From: Neorhodopirellula lusitana
Lineage (GTDB): Bacteria > Planctomycetota > Planctomycetia > Pirellulales > Pirellulaceae
Direction: 5' to 3'
Assembly: GCF_900182915.1 (NCBI RefSeq)
Contig: NZ_FXUG01000006.1
Location: forward strand, 349,334 to 413,333
DNA length: 64,000 nt
Part shown: positions 35,117-43,994 of the stretch, one piece after another
Layout of the letters: each line of letters starts with the position of its first letter
Numbering within the stretch: position 1 is the first letter of the stretch
Translations under genes and position numbers: made by a program
Notes under the pieces: generated by a model
What the model saw: only the letters and a program-made list of their open reading frames with translations
What the model was told of the DNA's origin: nothing
Databases searched by the model: none

Positions 35117-36010
35117 TCATGCCTTTGGTCGACTGATTGCGTTCATCCAAACGATTCCGACGGCCTGCAACACGATCGTCGCGGCGATGGCTGCGGAACC
35201 AAGCGAGCTGCTGGCGAACTCTTTCATCACGTCCGGTCGGTCCAACCACAGCACCAACGCGACAAAGTAGATCAGCAACAAAACGGCAATCGTCGAAAAT
35301 TGACTTTGCGCAATATTGCTGCGGATCCGACGAGCCACCTCTTGCCGGTCACGAGCGACTCGTGCGACAGATGCAAGCACCGGAGCGAGCGAACCACCCG
35401 TTTCCCAGTGAACGCTCATGGTCGTCGAAAACAGCTCCATCGCGTCAATGGGCATCCGTCGCGCCAACTCACGAAACACGCTGCTTCCTGAATCGCCTAA
35501 TTGGATGCGTCGCACGCACCAATGGATCTGGTCTCGCAGGGGTGAAGCAGTCACCTCCGATGCCGCGGCCAGTGCCGCCGAGGCTCCCGCCCCGCTGCGC
35601 AACATTGGGATCATCATGTCCAGCAAATCAATCAATTGCCGCTCGATTCGACTGAGTCGCCAAGCGTACCACCCCGATTCAAGCTGAGCCAACAACAAGG
35701 CGATGACCACTCCAATCGCTGCCACGATCGAAAAAGGAATGGAAGTCAACAGCCCTAGCGTCAGCGAGATCAACGCCCCGATAACAAATGGGACCAATCG
35801 AAGCGGCCGCGAAAGCGGGCGAATGATCTGTCGGCGATCCGCTTGTGCCAAACTCGCGTCAACTGGCAACGAATCATTTGTCTGCGATAGCAAAGCGATG
35901 CTGTCACCGAGCCGATTGCCCGCCGTCGCACCGGCCAACGATCGACGCAGGGCCAGCGTCGCACCGGCGAGCACGAACAAGGTGACAGCCAGAATGAGGA
36001 GGACCGTCAT
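35117..36010 (-). CDS. tadB: Tad pilus inner-membrane protein TadB
   Basis: A GspF-type protein of 297 residues with hydrophobic segments near residues 1-22, 75-110, 240-260 and 270-290. The F-domain lies around residues 130-220 (LDMMIPMLRSGAGASAALAAA; FSTTMSVHWETGGSLAPVL). Together with TadC it forms the platform on which the TadA ATPase acts. The start overlaps the tadA stop by 4 bases (ATGA). The 3' end abuts the REP cluster separating it from tadC. Confidence 0.92.
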   Translation of the reverse strand: MTVLLILAVTLFVLAGATLALRRSLAGATAGNRLGDSIALLSQTNDSLPVDASLAQADRRQIIRPLSRPLRLVPFVIGALISLTLGLLTSIPFSIVAAIGVVIALLLAQLESGWYAWRLSRIERQLIDLLDMMIPMLRSGAGASAALAAASEVTASPLRDQIHWCVRRIQLGDSGSSVFRELARRMPIDAMELFSTTMSVHWETGGSLAPVLASVARVARDRQEVARRIRSNIAQSQFSTIAVLLLIYFVALVLWLDRPDVMKEFASSSLGSAAIAATIVLQAVGIVWMNAISRPKA

Positions 36011-37407
36011 GACGTCGAACCACCCCCGGTCTCAAACCAAGAGGTTGGCACATCGATGGCGCGGGAGTGCAACTTCTCAACCAAGCGAGGCACCGTTCCC
36101 GTCGCAACATGCGTTCCCTGCAGACGTTTGCCTTTCCGCCCCGAGACATTGAACCGAAAAATTTGTTGCAACTGCGGCGTGCTGCCTTCCAGTCCAACCA
36201 ATTCATCCACGGATTCAACACGTCGCACGCCGTCTTCGTAGCGACGAACGTGAAAGATCAAATCAATCGCCGAAACAATCTGTTCACGAATCGCTGTTGG
36301 TGGCAACTCCATGCCGCTCATCAACACCATCGTCGACAAGCGTGAGATCGCATCGCGAGGGCTGTTCGCGTGAACCGTTGTCAGCGAACCATCGTGCCCG
36401 GTATTCATTGCTTGCAGCATATCCAGCGTTTCGCCGGCGCGGACTTCGCCGACGATGATGCGATCCGGCCGCATCCGCAAGGCATTGACAACCAAGTCAC
36501 GGGCCGCGATCGCCCCTCGTCCTTCCACGTTGGCAGGACGCGTTTCCATTCGGACAACATGCAATTGATCCAAAACCAACTCGGCCGCGTCTTCGATCGT
36601 CACCACGCGTTCGTCGTCAGGAATGCTTTCGCAGATCGCACCCAAGAAAGTACTCTTGCCGCTACCGGTTCCTCCACTGATCAGGATGTTCAATCGAGAT
36701 CGAACCGCGACGGAAAAGAACTCGGCCATCGTTGGATTGAACATCCCCAGCCGTTGCAATTCTTCCGCTCGCAATCGGCGCCGACCAAAGCGGCGAATTG
36801 AAAGCGTTGGACCATCCAAGGTCACCGGAGGCAGTGTCGCGTTGACACGGCTGCCATCGGGAAGTCGTGCATCCACCATTGGCTGCGACTCATCGATTCG
36901 GCGTCCCACGCGAGTCGCGATCCGCTGAATGATTCGCGTCAGGTGGTCGTCATCACGAAACTCGACCTCGGTCAGCTCAAGTTTGCCGTAGCGTTCGACA
37001 AAAACATGGTGTGGACCGTTGACCAAAATGTCGGTCACCGATGGATCAGCCATCAACGGTGCCAGTGGTCCCAGGCCGAGTGTTTCCTCCAACAAGTCGT
37101 CTGCCAGACGTGAACGCTCCGAATCGTTCAGCGGCAATTGCTCGGTCTCGACGATCTCAGCCACAAAGGCATCGACTTCCTCTTTGAGCTGTTCGTTGTT
37201 GGCCGTCAACAAACCGCGACGATCCAGGTCATCGAGCAGCTGACCATGCAAACGTCCTTTGACCGTCACCGCTCGACCGCGACGAACCGGGTCCGCCGCT
37301 TGCTTGGCCGTGTCTTCGGTGAGTCGTTCCGGTTGCGGCTTGCTGGTCGTCAATCGAGTCGGGCGTCCAACCTTGCCCAGCCGAGATCGTAGATTCGAGT
37401 CGCTCAT
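36007..37407 (-). CDS. tadA: Tad pilus ATPase TadA/CpaF
   Basis: A 466-residue hexameric secretion ATPase. The N-terminal region (residues 1-110) has the helical CpaF start with GPLAPLMADPSVTDILVNGP. The catalytic part has LNILISGGTGSGKSTFLGAI (Walker A), ERVVTIEDAAEL (Asp box), IIVGEVRAGETLDMLQAMN (Walker B) and SLTTVHANSPRDA (His box). Length and order are normal. It drives pilus extension and sometimes retraction. Both ends overlap neighbours by 4 bases, showing translational coupling through the operon. Confidence 0.95.
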   Translation of the reverse strand: MSDSNLRSRLGKVGRPTRLTTSKPQPERLTEDTAKQAADPVRRGRAVTVKGRLHGQLLDDLDRRGLLTANNEQLKEEVDAFVAEIVETEQLPLNDSERSRLADDLLEETLGLGPLAPLMADPSVTDILVNGPHHVFVERYGKLELTEVEFRDDDHLTRIIQRIATRVGRRIDESQPMVDARLPDGSRVNATLPPVTLDGPTLSIRRFGRRRLRAEELQRLGMFNPTMAEFFSVAVRSRLNILISGGTGSGKSTFLGAICESIPDDERVVTIEDAAELVLDQLHVVRMETRPANVEGRGAIAARDLVVNALRMRPDRIIVGEVRAGETLDMLQAMNTGHDGSLTTVHANSPRDAISRLSTMVLMSGMELPPTAIREQIVSAIDLIFHVRRYEDGVRRVESVDELVGLEGSTPQLQQIFRFNVSGRKGKRLQGTHVATGTVPRLVEKLHSRAIDVPTSWFETGGGSTS

Positions 37408-38630
37408 GAGCTGACCTGCTGCTCGGGTAGCTGATCAGGTAGCCGATCGGAATTCACACTCCCGCTTGTGGGACGGTCGGTCGCGACAACGGCCGAGACA
37501 GGTTCTGTGCCAGTCCGCCTGAGCAACTCATCTGCCAACTTTCGCATCGAGCCACCCACGCCCCACCAACCGCGTGACATGATGACGGGCCGGCCCAGGT
37601 TCGCGGCTTCCAAAACACGACGATCGTATTTGATGACCGCAGCGACCGGTTCGCCAAGTTGCTCCGCCACTTCGGCGGCCGACAAGCTCCCCGCACAACT
37701 CTGGAACCGATTCAGGATCAACGAACGTCGATCTCGGCGAACGTCCAATTGGTCCAACGTCTTCAGCATTGCCGCAGTCCCAGTCAGCGTGGGCACGACG
37801 TTCTCCGTCACCACCGCGACATGCTCCGCTCGATCAAAAATCGCGAGCGTGGTGGCATCCAACAATGGGAACGAATCGACGATCACTAAATCGAACGCCG
37901 ATTTCGCAACACCCAGGATGATCGACATGCAGGTGTCGTCCACCTCCGATGCATCCGCCGGTGTTGGAGGTGCCGTCAACACATGCAGTCCCGACTCGTG
38001 CCGCGTCGTGACTTCACGCAGCATCGTGGCATCCAGTCGATCTCGCATTGCAGCGACATCGGCGATCGTCATTTCCGGCGTCAGGTCCAACAGAGATGCC
38101 GCCACTCCCAATTGCAGTGAAGCATCCACCAACAGCACGCGTTGATTCGTCGTGGCAGCCCAGTGAACAGCGGTGTTGATGGCGATCGTTGACTTCCCGA
38201 CACCACCCTTGGTACTGGCGACCGCCAGCAACCTTCCGCGACGTCCCGATTCTGGGCGAGACCGCGCGACGCGGCGAATCACACCGGCAAGCTCTCCTGC
38301 ACTGGCCGGACGCCGCAGGAAATCGCGAAAACCGACTCGCACGGCTTCGACCAACAAGCCATCGCTGGGGTCGGCGTCATCATCCAGAATCCCGATGATC
38401 GGGCAAGTGATCTGGTGCACTTCGATCGCATGCTGCCACGCGTCCAGCGACTCGCGTGACCCCGATAGTTCGACGAGCAACAGGTCCGGTGCATCGTGCC
38501 GCATCTGGTGAATTGCGGACGAAAGATCGATGCTGAAATCGAGGGAGTGATCCCCTTCGAGGGCCGAGGTGGCGGCTTCCAGTTCAATCTCCAGCGAGTC
38601 CGATTGAACGACTGCGAGAAACTTCGTCAT
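37404..38630 (-). CDS. cpaE: Pilus localisation protein CpaE/TadZ
   Basis: The first 130 residues resemble an atypical receiver domain (FLAVVQSDSLEIELEAA; DDADPSDGLLVEAVRVGF). The remaining 270 residues are a ParA/MinD-like ATPase: LLAVASTKGGVGKSTIAINT is the deviant Walker A. The switch is at VLLVDASLQLGVAASLL and Walker B at FDLVIVDSFPLL. TadZ/CpaE proteins place the pilus at a cell pole. The start overlaps the stop of the tadG-like gene by 4 bases. Confidence 0.92.
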   Translation of the reverse strand: MTKFLAVVQSDSLEIELEAATSALEGDHSLDFSIDLSSAIHQMRHDAPDLLLVELSGSRESLDAWQHAIEVHQITCPIIGILDDDADPSDGLLVEAVRVGFRDFLRRPASAGELAGVIRRVARSRPESGRRGRLLAVASTKGGVGKSTIAINTAVHWAATTNQRVLLVDASLQLGVAASLLDLTPEMTIADVAAMRDRLDATMLREVTTRHESGLHVLTAPPTPADASEVDDTCMSIILGVAKSAFDLVIVDSFPLLDATTLAIFDRAEHVAVVTENVVPTLTGTAAMLKTLDQLDVRRDRRSLILNRFQSCAGSLSAAEVAEQLGEPVAAVIKYDRRVLEAANLGRPVIMSRGWWGVGGSMRKLADELLRRTGTEPVSAVVATDRPTSGSVNSDRLPDQLPEQQVSS

Positions 38631-41119
38631 GGCGTGCCTCCTTGGATTTGTTGACTGCGGACCAGGACTGGGGCGCGAGCAATGGCTTCCCCAGTGAGCG
38701 TTCGGTTCTCATGGATCAATTCATCGGAAAGATTCGCAACGTGCAAAAAGCTTGCTGATGCATTGGCCGTTTGGTATCCACTTTCGTCGAGCGAAACGGG
38801 CCTCACTTCAGTGGCGGTGACTTCTGCGAACATGAATCCGATCACCTGCCATTGTCCAGAACTCAACTCCTTTGCGATCGGGAGATAGCCGATGCCCTCG
38901 GGGTTGGTTGGCTCGTCGTTTTCGACAACCGTTCCAATCTGTTTCGGATCCACTGGATCCATGAGCGACTCACGGTCATAGGATTCCGCAGTCACTTGCG
39001 ACAGCGGAATCGCAGCATCCAGTGCGGTTGGCAGCAGCCCCTCAGCATCGTCCCCAATAGCAACAACTGGAGCGAGCTTCGCGATCGTCTCGCTACGGAC
39101 GGCGATGCCAGCACCCTTCAAACTCAAGTCGAGGAGCGAACCGCGGCTCCACAGGTACGTCAAACGCTCCGCTGAGGTGCCTCCTGCGATTCCTTCCTCA
39201 CCCGTTCGACGTAGGCGAACCAAGATCGAATTCGGGTCCTCGTCGTTTGGTTCAAACGCCGGGCTGCGGTCGTACCCAATGGGCTGACCAGGTAAAAAAT
39301 CGGGCACCTTGCTCCGCTCATACTCACCGAGCACGATGTCGCCCGCGATGTCGTTGTCGTTGTTCGGATCCAACATTGGACGAACGGGTTCACCGAGCGT
39401 ATCTCGTTTGATCGTTTGAGAGCTCTCCGGTTTGCCGTCGTCGTTGAGGTCGTAACCATCTTCCAGCTCAATGCGATGTGGTCCCCAACTCTCGGACATC
39501 TCTGCTGCGCGACGGACGACCGCGTCTCGCGTTGTTCCCTCATCGGCCCCCATCGCCAACTGCCACCCACCTTCGATCGCAGCGGCGTCGGACACCGATT
39601 GCATGTGAGCCTGGGTGAGCCGCGCCATCCCGAGATCAATCAGCAACCCCGCGATCGCCAGCAATGCGAAGAGCAGCATCACCACCAGAATCAACACGGC
39701 TCCACGCCGATCTTCTTTGACCCCTCCGGGGTCATACTCGCGTGTTGCGAGACGTTCCGGGGGTGCGCTTCGCGACCCCCGGCTACCTTCTTTTACCGCT
39801 CCGCGGTGTTCCCGACTCACTGATCCCGAAGGGATCGAAAACGTGCCCCGGCGTTCCGGGGGTGTGCTTCGCGACCTCCGGCTACCCTCTCCCACCGCTC
39901 CGCTGTGGTTCCAACCCGACGATCCCGAAGGGATCACAGACGGTAGCCGTGGGTCGCGTAGCGCACCCGCGGATAACGTGCCACAAAACAATTTGCGACC
40001 CCGGAGGGGTCGAAGAGATCCACTCCCGCCACCCACGGCCGAGCGTTCTAGAGGTGCGCTGCGCGACCTCCGCCTACCCCCTCCCACCGCTTCGCGGTGG
40101 TTCGAACTCGACGATCCCGAAGGGATCGAAGACGGTAGCCGTGGGTCGCGTAGCGCACCCACGGATAACGTGCCCCAAAACAATTTGCGACCCCGGCGGG
40201 GTCGAAGACGTTCACTCACGGCACCCAAGGACGAGGCGTACCAACGCGACGCCCGACCCTGAAGGGGTCGAAGATCCGACAAACAACCGCCCCCCCGCCT
40301 TACAATGACTGGCGTCACTTGCCACTCAAGCCCCGAGGCTCCGCCATGTCGACGTTCTACAGCTTGCACTACCACATCACTTTCTCGACCAAAAATCGCA
40401 AACCCTGGATCCAGATCGATTGGCGAGATCGGATGCATGCTTACCTGGGTGGAATCGTTCGTGAGCTCACCGGCGTCCCTCTTTCTGTCGGCGGCGTTGA
40501 AGATCACGTCCACTTGCTCGTCGGACTCAAGACCACGCATTGCATTGCTGACTTCATGAGGGAATTGAAAAAGTCGACCAGTTGTTGGATTCATGACGAC
40601 ATAGGCTACAAACCCTTTGAATGGCAAAATGGTTACGCCGTCTTTTCGCTCAGTCCGTTGGCCATCCCCGAGGTTCGACGTTACATCGAAAACCAAGAGG
40701 AACACCATCGAAAGCGAACTTTCCGGGAAGAGCTGATCGAAATGCTCGATCGGGCCGGGGTGAAGTACGATCCGAAATATCTGGAATGAAGCGGGCGATG
40801 GTTCTTTGACCCCTCCGGGGTGACGCAGGTAGGTTGGACGACGTTCCGGGGGTGCGCTTCGCGACCCCCGGCTACCCTCTTCCACCGCTTCGCGGTGGGC
40901 TGGGCTCCAGCAATGAACCGCTTCGCGGTGTCCTCCACTCAACGATCCCGAAGGGATCCAAGAGGGTAGCCGTGGGTTGCGAAGCGCACCCACGGATAGC
41001 GGGCAACAACGCGATGCGCGACCCCGGAGGGGTCGAAGAAATCCACTCCTAGCACCCGCGGACGAGGACAACCAGCTCGCCCCACAACTCCAGATACTTT
41101 TACCAACTTCCCCTCTCAT
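38627..41119 (-). CDS. TadG/TadE-type pseudopilin-related ORF disrupted at its 5' end by REP/RAYT
   Basis: The C-terminal 356 codons (38627-39697) are a credible Tad membrane protein: RRGAVLILVVMLLFALLAIA at their start is the hydrophobic TadG-like helix, followed by LDLGMARLTQAHMQSVSDAA-type sequence and a periplasmic domain. Upstream of that helix I find no good start codon. Instead the frame runs on through a REP cluster, through the antisense of an intact RAYT gene (codons about 111-258) and through a second REP cluster to an ATG at 41119. That ATG overlaps the cpaB stop as ATGA, like every other junction here. Either this is the ancestral start and REP/RAYT inserted in frame, or the open frame is accidental and the true start is a GTG near 39697. 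The product is therefore uncertain. Confidence 0.7.
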   Translation of the reverse strand: MRGEVGKSIWSCGASWLSSSAGARSGFLRPLRGRASRCCPLSVGALRNPRLPSWIPSGSLSGGHREAVHCWSPAHREAVEEGSRGSRSAPPERRPTYLRHPGGVKEPSPASFQIFRIVLHPGPIEHFDQLFPESSLSMVFLLVFDVTSNLGDGQRTERKDGVTILPFKGFVAYVVMNPTTGRLFQFPHEVSNAMRGLESDEQVDVIFNAADRKRDAGELTNDSTQVSMHPISPIDLDPGFAIFGRESDVVVQAVERRHGGASGLEWQVTPVIVRRGGGCLSDLRPLQGRASRWYASSLGAVSERLRPRRGRKLFWGTLSVGALRDPRLPSSIPSGSSSSNHREAVGGGRRRSRSAPLERSAVGGGSGSLRPLRGRKLFCGTLSAGALRDPRLPSVIPSGSSGWNHSGAVGEGSRRSRSTPPERRGTFSIPSGSVSREHRGAVKEGSRGSRSAPPERLATREYDPGGVKEDRRGAVLILVVMLLFALLAIAGLLIDLGMARLTQAHMQSVSDAAAIEGGWQLAMGADEGTTRDAVVRRAAEMSESWGPHRIELEDGYDLNDDGKPESSQTIKRDTLGEPVRPMLDPNNDNDIAGDIVLGEYERSKVPDFLPGQPIGYDRSPAFEPNDEDPNSILVRLRRTGEEGIAGGTSAERLTYLWSRGSLLDLSLKGAGIAVRSETIAKLAPVVAIGDDAEGLLPTALDAAIPLSQVTAESYDRESLMDPVDPKQIGTVVENDEPTNPEGIGYLPIAKELSSGQWQVIGFMFAEVTATEVRPVSLDESGYQTANASASFLHVANLSDELIHENRTLTGEAIARAPVLVRSQQIQGGTP
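39712..40290. repeat. REP cluster on the left of the RAYT gene
   Basis: At least three tandem sets of GC-rich palindromic units: GACCCCTCCGGGGTC, GGGGGTGCGCTTCGCGACC with its CCCCGGCTACC partner, CACCGCTTCGCGGTGG and GATCCCGAAGGGATC. The sets are similar but not identical, as in REP/BIME arrays. They lie directly upstream of the RAYT gene and abut the first hydrophobic helix of the tadG-like protein. Confidence 0.9.
40346..40789 (+). mobile_element. REP-associated tyrosine transposase (RAYT), IS200-like
   Basis: A 147-residue Y1 transposase. It starts at ATG 40346 (STFYSLHYHITFSTKNRKPW) and carries the HUH motif in GGVEDHVHLLVGL near residue 60 and the catalytic Tyr in EVRRYIENQEEHHRKR near residue 115. 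The reading frame is intact. RAYTs are single-copy relatives of IS200 enzymes that act on REP palindromes in trans. It is flanked on both sides by such palindromes and lies antisense within a tadG-like frame. No IS200 ends are needed; the REPs are the probable substrate. Plasmid or phage genes are absent. Confidence 0.9.
40797..41045. repeat. REP cluster on the right of the RAYT gene
   Basis: The same unit set as on the left (GACCCCTCCGGGGTG, GGGGGTGCGCTTCGCGACC, CACCGCTTCGCGGTGG, GATCCCGAAGGGATCC, GACCCCGGAGGGGTCG), about 70 bases short of the cpaB stop. Unit order is preserved on both sides of the RAYT, which supports a REP-RAYT-REP cassette. Confidence 0.88.
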
Positions 41120-42888
41120 TCTTCCGCCCCAAACAACTGGGCTTCTCGCGAACCGCCTACGAAAATATCGGTTCGCTTGGCATCCGAAAGCGGATCGAAC
41201 TTCATCACGGTCACTCGTTGAGGCGTGTCGCTCACCAAATCCAACGCGTCGACCCGCGAACTGCCCGACCGGACCGTCGCTCGCAAGCTCGCTCCCACCG
41301 CGACGGCGTATTCCAACTGAGCGACCTGGTCGGGACGAACCGCGACGATCAACTTGGGCGACTCGGAATCCTTCGAGTCTTTCGATTTCCTGGCCGTCGG
41401 ATTGCCTGGTGATCGAGTCGGCATCACGACGATGACATCGTCCGCGATCGGTTCGACTCGAGTCCGCTGGGCATCGGTGAGCGTCACGTTGGCGAACCCA
41501 CTGCGATTGCCGCCGCGCGGTTCATCGGCCGTCCGGCTCGCCACGAGATCCAGATGCTGCCCGAACTCGAACGCATCTCCACCAATCAGCCCCTCGGTAT
41601 CCAAGAAGAACAAAACCCTTCCAGGAGGCGTCGCACCGGAAAGCCCAGCCATCGTGCCGACGGGCATCAAGTCGCCTTCTTGAATGGGTACGGTGGCGGG
41701 AAGATCGTGACGAGGGATCCGCCCCACCAACTGCGACAAATCGGTGATCCAATTCGATTGACTCGCCGTTTCCACGGGGACTTGAATCGTTCGCACGTAA
41801 GCCGTCGCGGGATCTTCAAAGCTGGTCGGCCGGATCGTTTGGTAAGCCAACAAGGTCTGGCCAGGAATCGGAACCGCCACCATTCCCTCGGGAACATTGG
41901 TCGACGGTTGATCTGTGTCGGGTCGTCCGCTGCGGACCAAGACGTTGACCGTTGCCCCCAGCTCCAACGCCGATGTGACCGCGGAGACGTCTTCGGCGGC
42001 AACTGCCAACACCACTTCCTCCACCGGCACGCTCAACAGTCGCTTGCCCTGCGAAAGCGAAGCCGATGTTTCGGTGCTGACACGTTTGATCACCGGCGTC
42101 AGCACCACCGCTTGGCGTGCGACCAACCGGGCCGTTGTCTCTTTGTCTTGATCGCGACTGGCTCGTCCCGCATCCGCCACCAGCTCCGCACCAGGCAATT
42201 GGCTGCCGGTCGAAAACTCAAAGCGGCTGAGTTTTTGAATCGGGATATTGGCCACCAAATCAATCTGTTCCCCCATGCTGATGCGATGCACGCCAGCGAG
42301 CCGAGCGGCTTCCAACGTCATCGCTCGCATGCCCGGCGGAGTCGCACCGGCCAAACCGGCTGGTGTGCCACGCTCGAAGAAGTTGGCTTCGGCGAACGCA
42401 AATCCGGACGACTTGTCGCTCTTGACGACTCGTCCAATGATGTCCGTCGCCTGCGTGTATGCACCACCCAGTTTCACCAATTGGCGACTGGTGACGACCG
42501 ATCCGTCTTCAAGCTGCAAGACAACACCATCGTCGGTGCGCTGCGCCAGTTGGATTCGTTTGTCGATCAACTCGCCATCGCCATCCACAATCGTTGCACT
42601 CATGCCGCCGAGCGCTGTCAGTGGAATTTCGACCCCATGGATGCCGCCCGTCCGGGGATCCACCAAATCGCCGCGAGAGACTTTGCTGTAAGCCGGAATC
42701 GTCTGCCAGTTCATCGGCAGCGAGATCGTGTCAGGCCGAGTTTCGTCGACACGCCAGAACGCAAGCCGTTCCATTGGCACACCGGCAGCAAACAGCGATG
42801 CGATCACGCCACCGCCGAGAACCACGAGGACCAGCAACATCGCCAGCAGGATTTTGAATGTCCCAAAAGATGATTTTTGTTTTCGCAT
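41116..42888 (-). CDS. cpaB: Tad pilus assembly protein CpaB, SAF domain
   Basis: 590 residues, about twice the usual CpaB length. An N-terminal hydrophobic helix (FKILLAMLLVLVVLGGGVIA, residues 9-30) anchors the protein. SAF-type beta-clip regions follow (PAYSKVSRGDLVDP near 65, then AGATPPGMRAMTLEAA near 185). A later half repeats the pattern (SGATPPGRVLFFLD near 430; LDLVASRTADEP). Start at 42888 is supported by the transmembrane anchor. CpaB/RcpC probably binds peptidoglycan and stabilises the secretin. The stop overlaps the ATG of the tadG-like frame as ATGA. The enlarged size suggests a planctomycete-specific insertion. Confidence 0.85.
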   Translation of the reverse strand: MRKQKSSFGTFKILLAMLLVLVVLGGGVIASLFAAGVPMERLAFWRVDETRPDTISLPMNWQTIPAYSKVSRGDLVDPRTGGIHGVEIPLTALGGMSATIVDGDGELIDKRIQLAQRTDDGVVLQLEDGSVVTSRQLVKLGGAYTQATDIIGRVVKSDKSSGFAFAEANFFERGTPAGLAGATPPGMRAMTLEAARLAGVHRISMGEQIDLVANIPIQKLSRFEFSTGSQLPGAELVADAGRASRDQDKETTARLVARQAVVLTPVIKRVSTETSASLSQGKRLLSVPVEEVVLAVAAEDVSAVTSALELGATVNVLVRSGRPDTDQPSTNVPEGMVAVPIPGQTLLAYQTIRPTSFEDPATAYVRTIQVPVETASQSNWITDLSQLVGRIPRHDLPATVPIQEGDLMPVGTMAGLSGATPPGRVLFFLDTEGLIGGDAFEFGQHLDLVASRTADEPRGGNRSGFANVTLTDAQRTRVEPIADDVIVVMPTRSPGNPTARKSKDSKDSESPKLIVAVRPDQVAQLEYAVAVGASLRATVRSGSSRVDALDLVSDTPQRVTVMKFDPLSDAKRTDIFVGGSREAQLFGAEE

Positions 42889-42965
42889 GATGGAAGTTTT
42901 CGATGGTAGTGGACGAGGCAACGAGTCCCTTCGCCTGGGAACACGCGACTTCGTTCACACCCCTT

Positions 42966-43994
42966 TTATGGAGTCGCTTCAGTGGAGGGTAAAAACACTT
43001 CCCTGCGAAAAATGGCGTGCGACACCAGCACTCGCCGGTACGGGCGAATGCCGATCGCATCGCCTGTCAATTCGGGGCTGGTCATCGCTCCATGAATGCC
43101 GAGCCCATACTTACCCCCGTAAGTTCCTGCGTAGACCGATTCGCCAAGCGGATTCTCAAACACGAGTGGTTTACTATCGAACAACGTGCCCTTCATCGGT
43201 TCAGAGTTGAGCGATTCAACCGCATCATCGTTGGCTGCATTTGGGTCCCCGGCGTTTGATACAAACGCACCACGGTCTTGATAGCTGCTCAACCAAGTCG
43301 ACTGGGCGGGGTAGTGGACACGAAGTGCCACGACGCCTCGCATGTCTTGATTTGAATTTTCGAGAGAAAATGGTTCGGGGTTGGTGTCGGGATCATCAAC
43401 TTCCTCGACCACACAAACCCAACGAATTCGCTCGGCACCACCGCCGTTGTTGTGCCCCTCTTTTCTCTCGACAACGAGAGGGATCTGAACGACATAATCG
43501 TCTGCGACATAGTCGGGATACTCGATCCCCGACTCATCGGACTCACCTTGGGAGCGATTCAACAACGCACCGGGATACCGCATCAATCGCTTTGGCGGAG
43601 TGGCGTCGTCGTTGTCATGATCGAAAGTCTCGAGCACATAAAGCACCGCCAACTGTTGGTTCAACAGAGGCATGCGTGGAACCACATCTTGGAAAAAGTT
43701 GTAGTCAGGATCTTCCTCTTCCAGCTCATCCAAGTCGATCACCAACCAGCGATCGTCATAGACTCGCTGGCGGACGATTTTCTGATCGAGTGCATCCTCG
43801 AACGTCTCATCAAATGGCAGCGGCGTTTGTGAAAGCTCTCTCGCTCCCACGTTGGCCGCTTGTTGAATCTGTCCCGCTGCGTAGATCCAAATTCCAAACG
43901 TGATCGCGCCACCGACGACCATGTACAGCACCAGCGCGACGAGCCCAAACTCGACGAGTGCTTGACCGGATCGATTGTGGCAGCGACTTCGCAC
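42966..43994 (-). CDS. tadE: TadE-type pilus minor pseudopilin
   Basis: A 342-residue protein starting with GTG at 43994 in a TAGTG overlap with the preceding gene. The N-terminus NRSGQALVEFGLVALVLYMV carries the pseudopilin processing site (G before the hydrophobic helix with a conserved Glu), typical of TadE. The periplasmic part is acidic (LDELEEEDPDYNFFQ) and longer than in most TadE proteins (about 150 residues). It lies 77 bases before cpaB. Confidence 0.85.
   Translation of the reverse strand: MRSRCHNRSGQALVEFGLVALVLYMVVGGAITFGIWIYAAGQIQQAANVGARELSQTPLPFDETFEDALDQKIVRQRVYDDRWLVIDLDELEEEDPDYNFFQDVVPRMPLLNQQLAVLYVLETFDHDNDDATPPKRLMRYPGALLNRSQGESDESGIEYPDYVADDYVVQIPLVVERKEGHNNGGGAERIRWVCVVEEVDDPDTNPEPFSLENSNQDMRGVVALRVHYPAQSTWLSSYQDRGAFVSNAGDPNAANDDAVESLNSEPMKGTLFDSKPLVFENPLGESVYAGTYGGKYGLGIHGAMTSPELTGDAIGIRPYRRVLVSHAIFRREVFLPSTEATP

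Noticed and set aside
41554..42873. 439-codon plus-strand ORF
   Set aside because: Lies antisense to cpaB, whose start, anchor and SAF motifs are clear; the plus frame is a codon-bias shadow.
43241..43903. 220-codon plus-strand ORF
   Set aside because: Antisense to tadE; rich in Arg/His/Pro as expected from complement of an acidic coding region.
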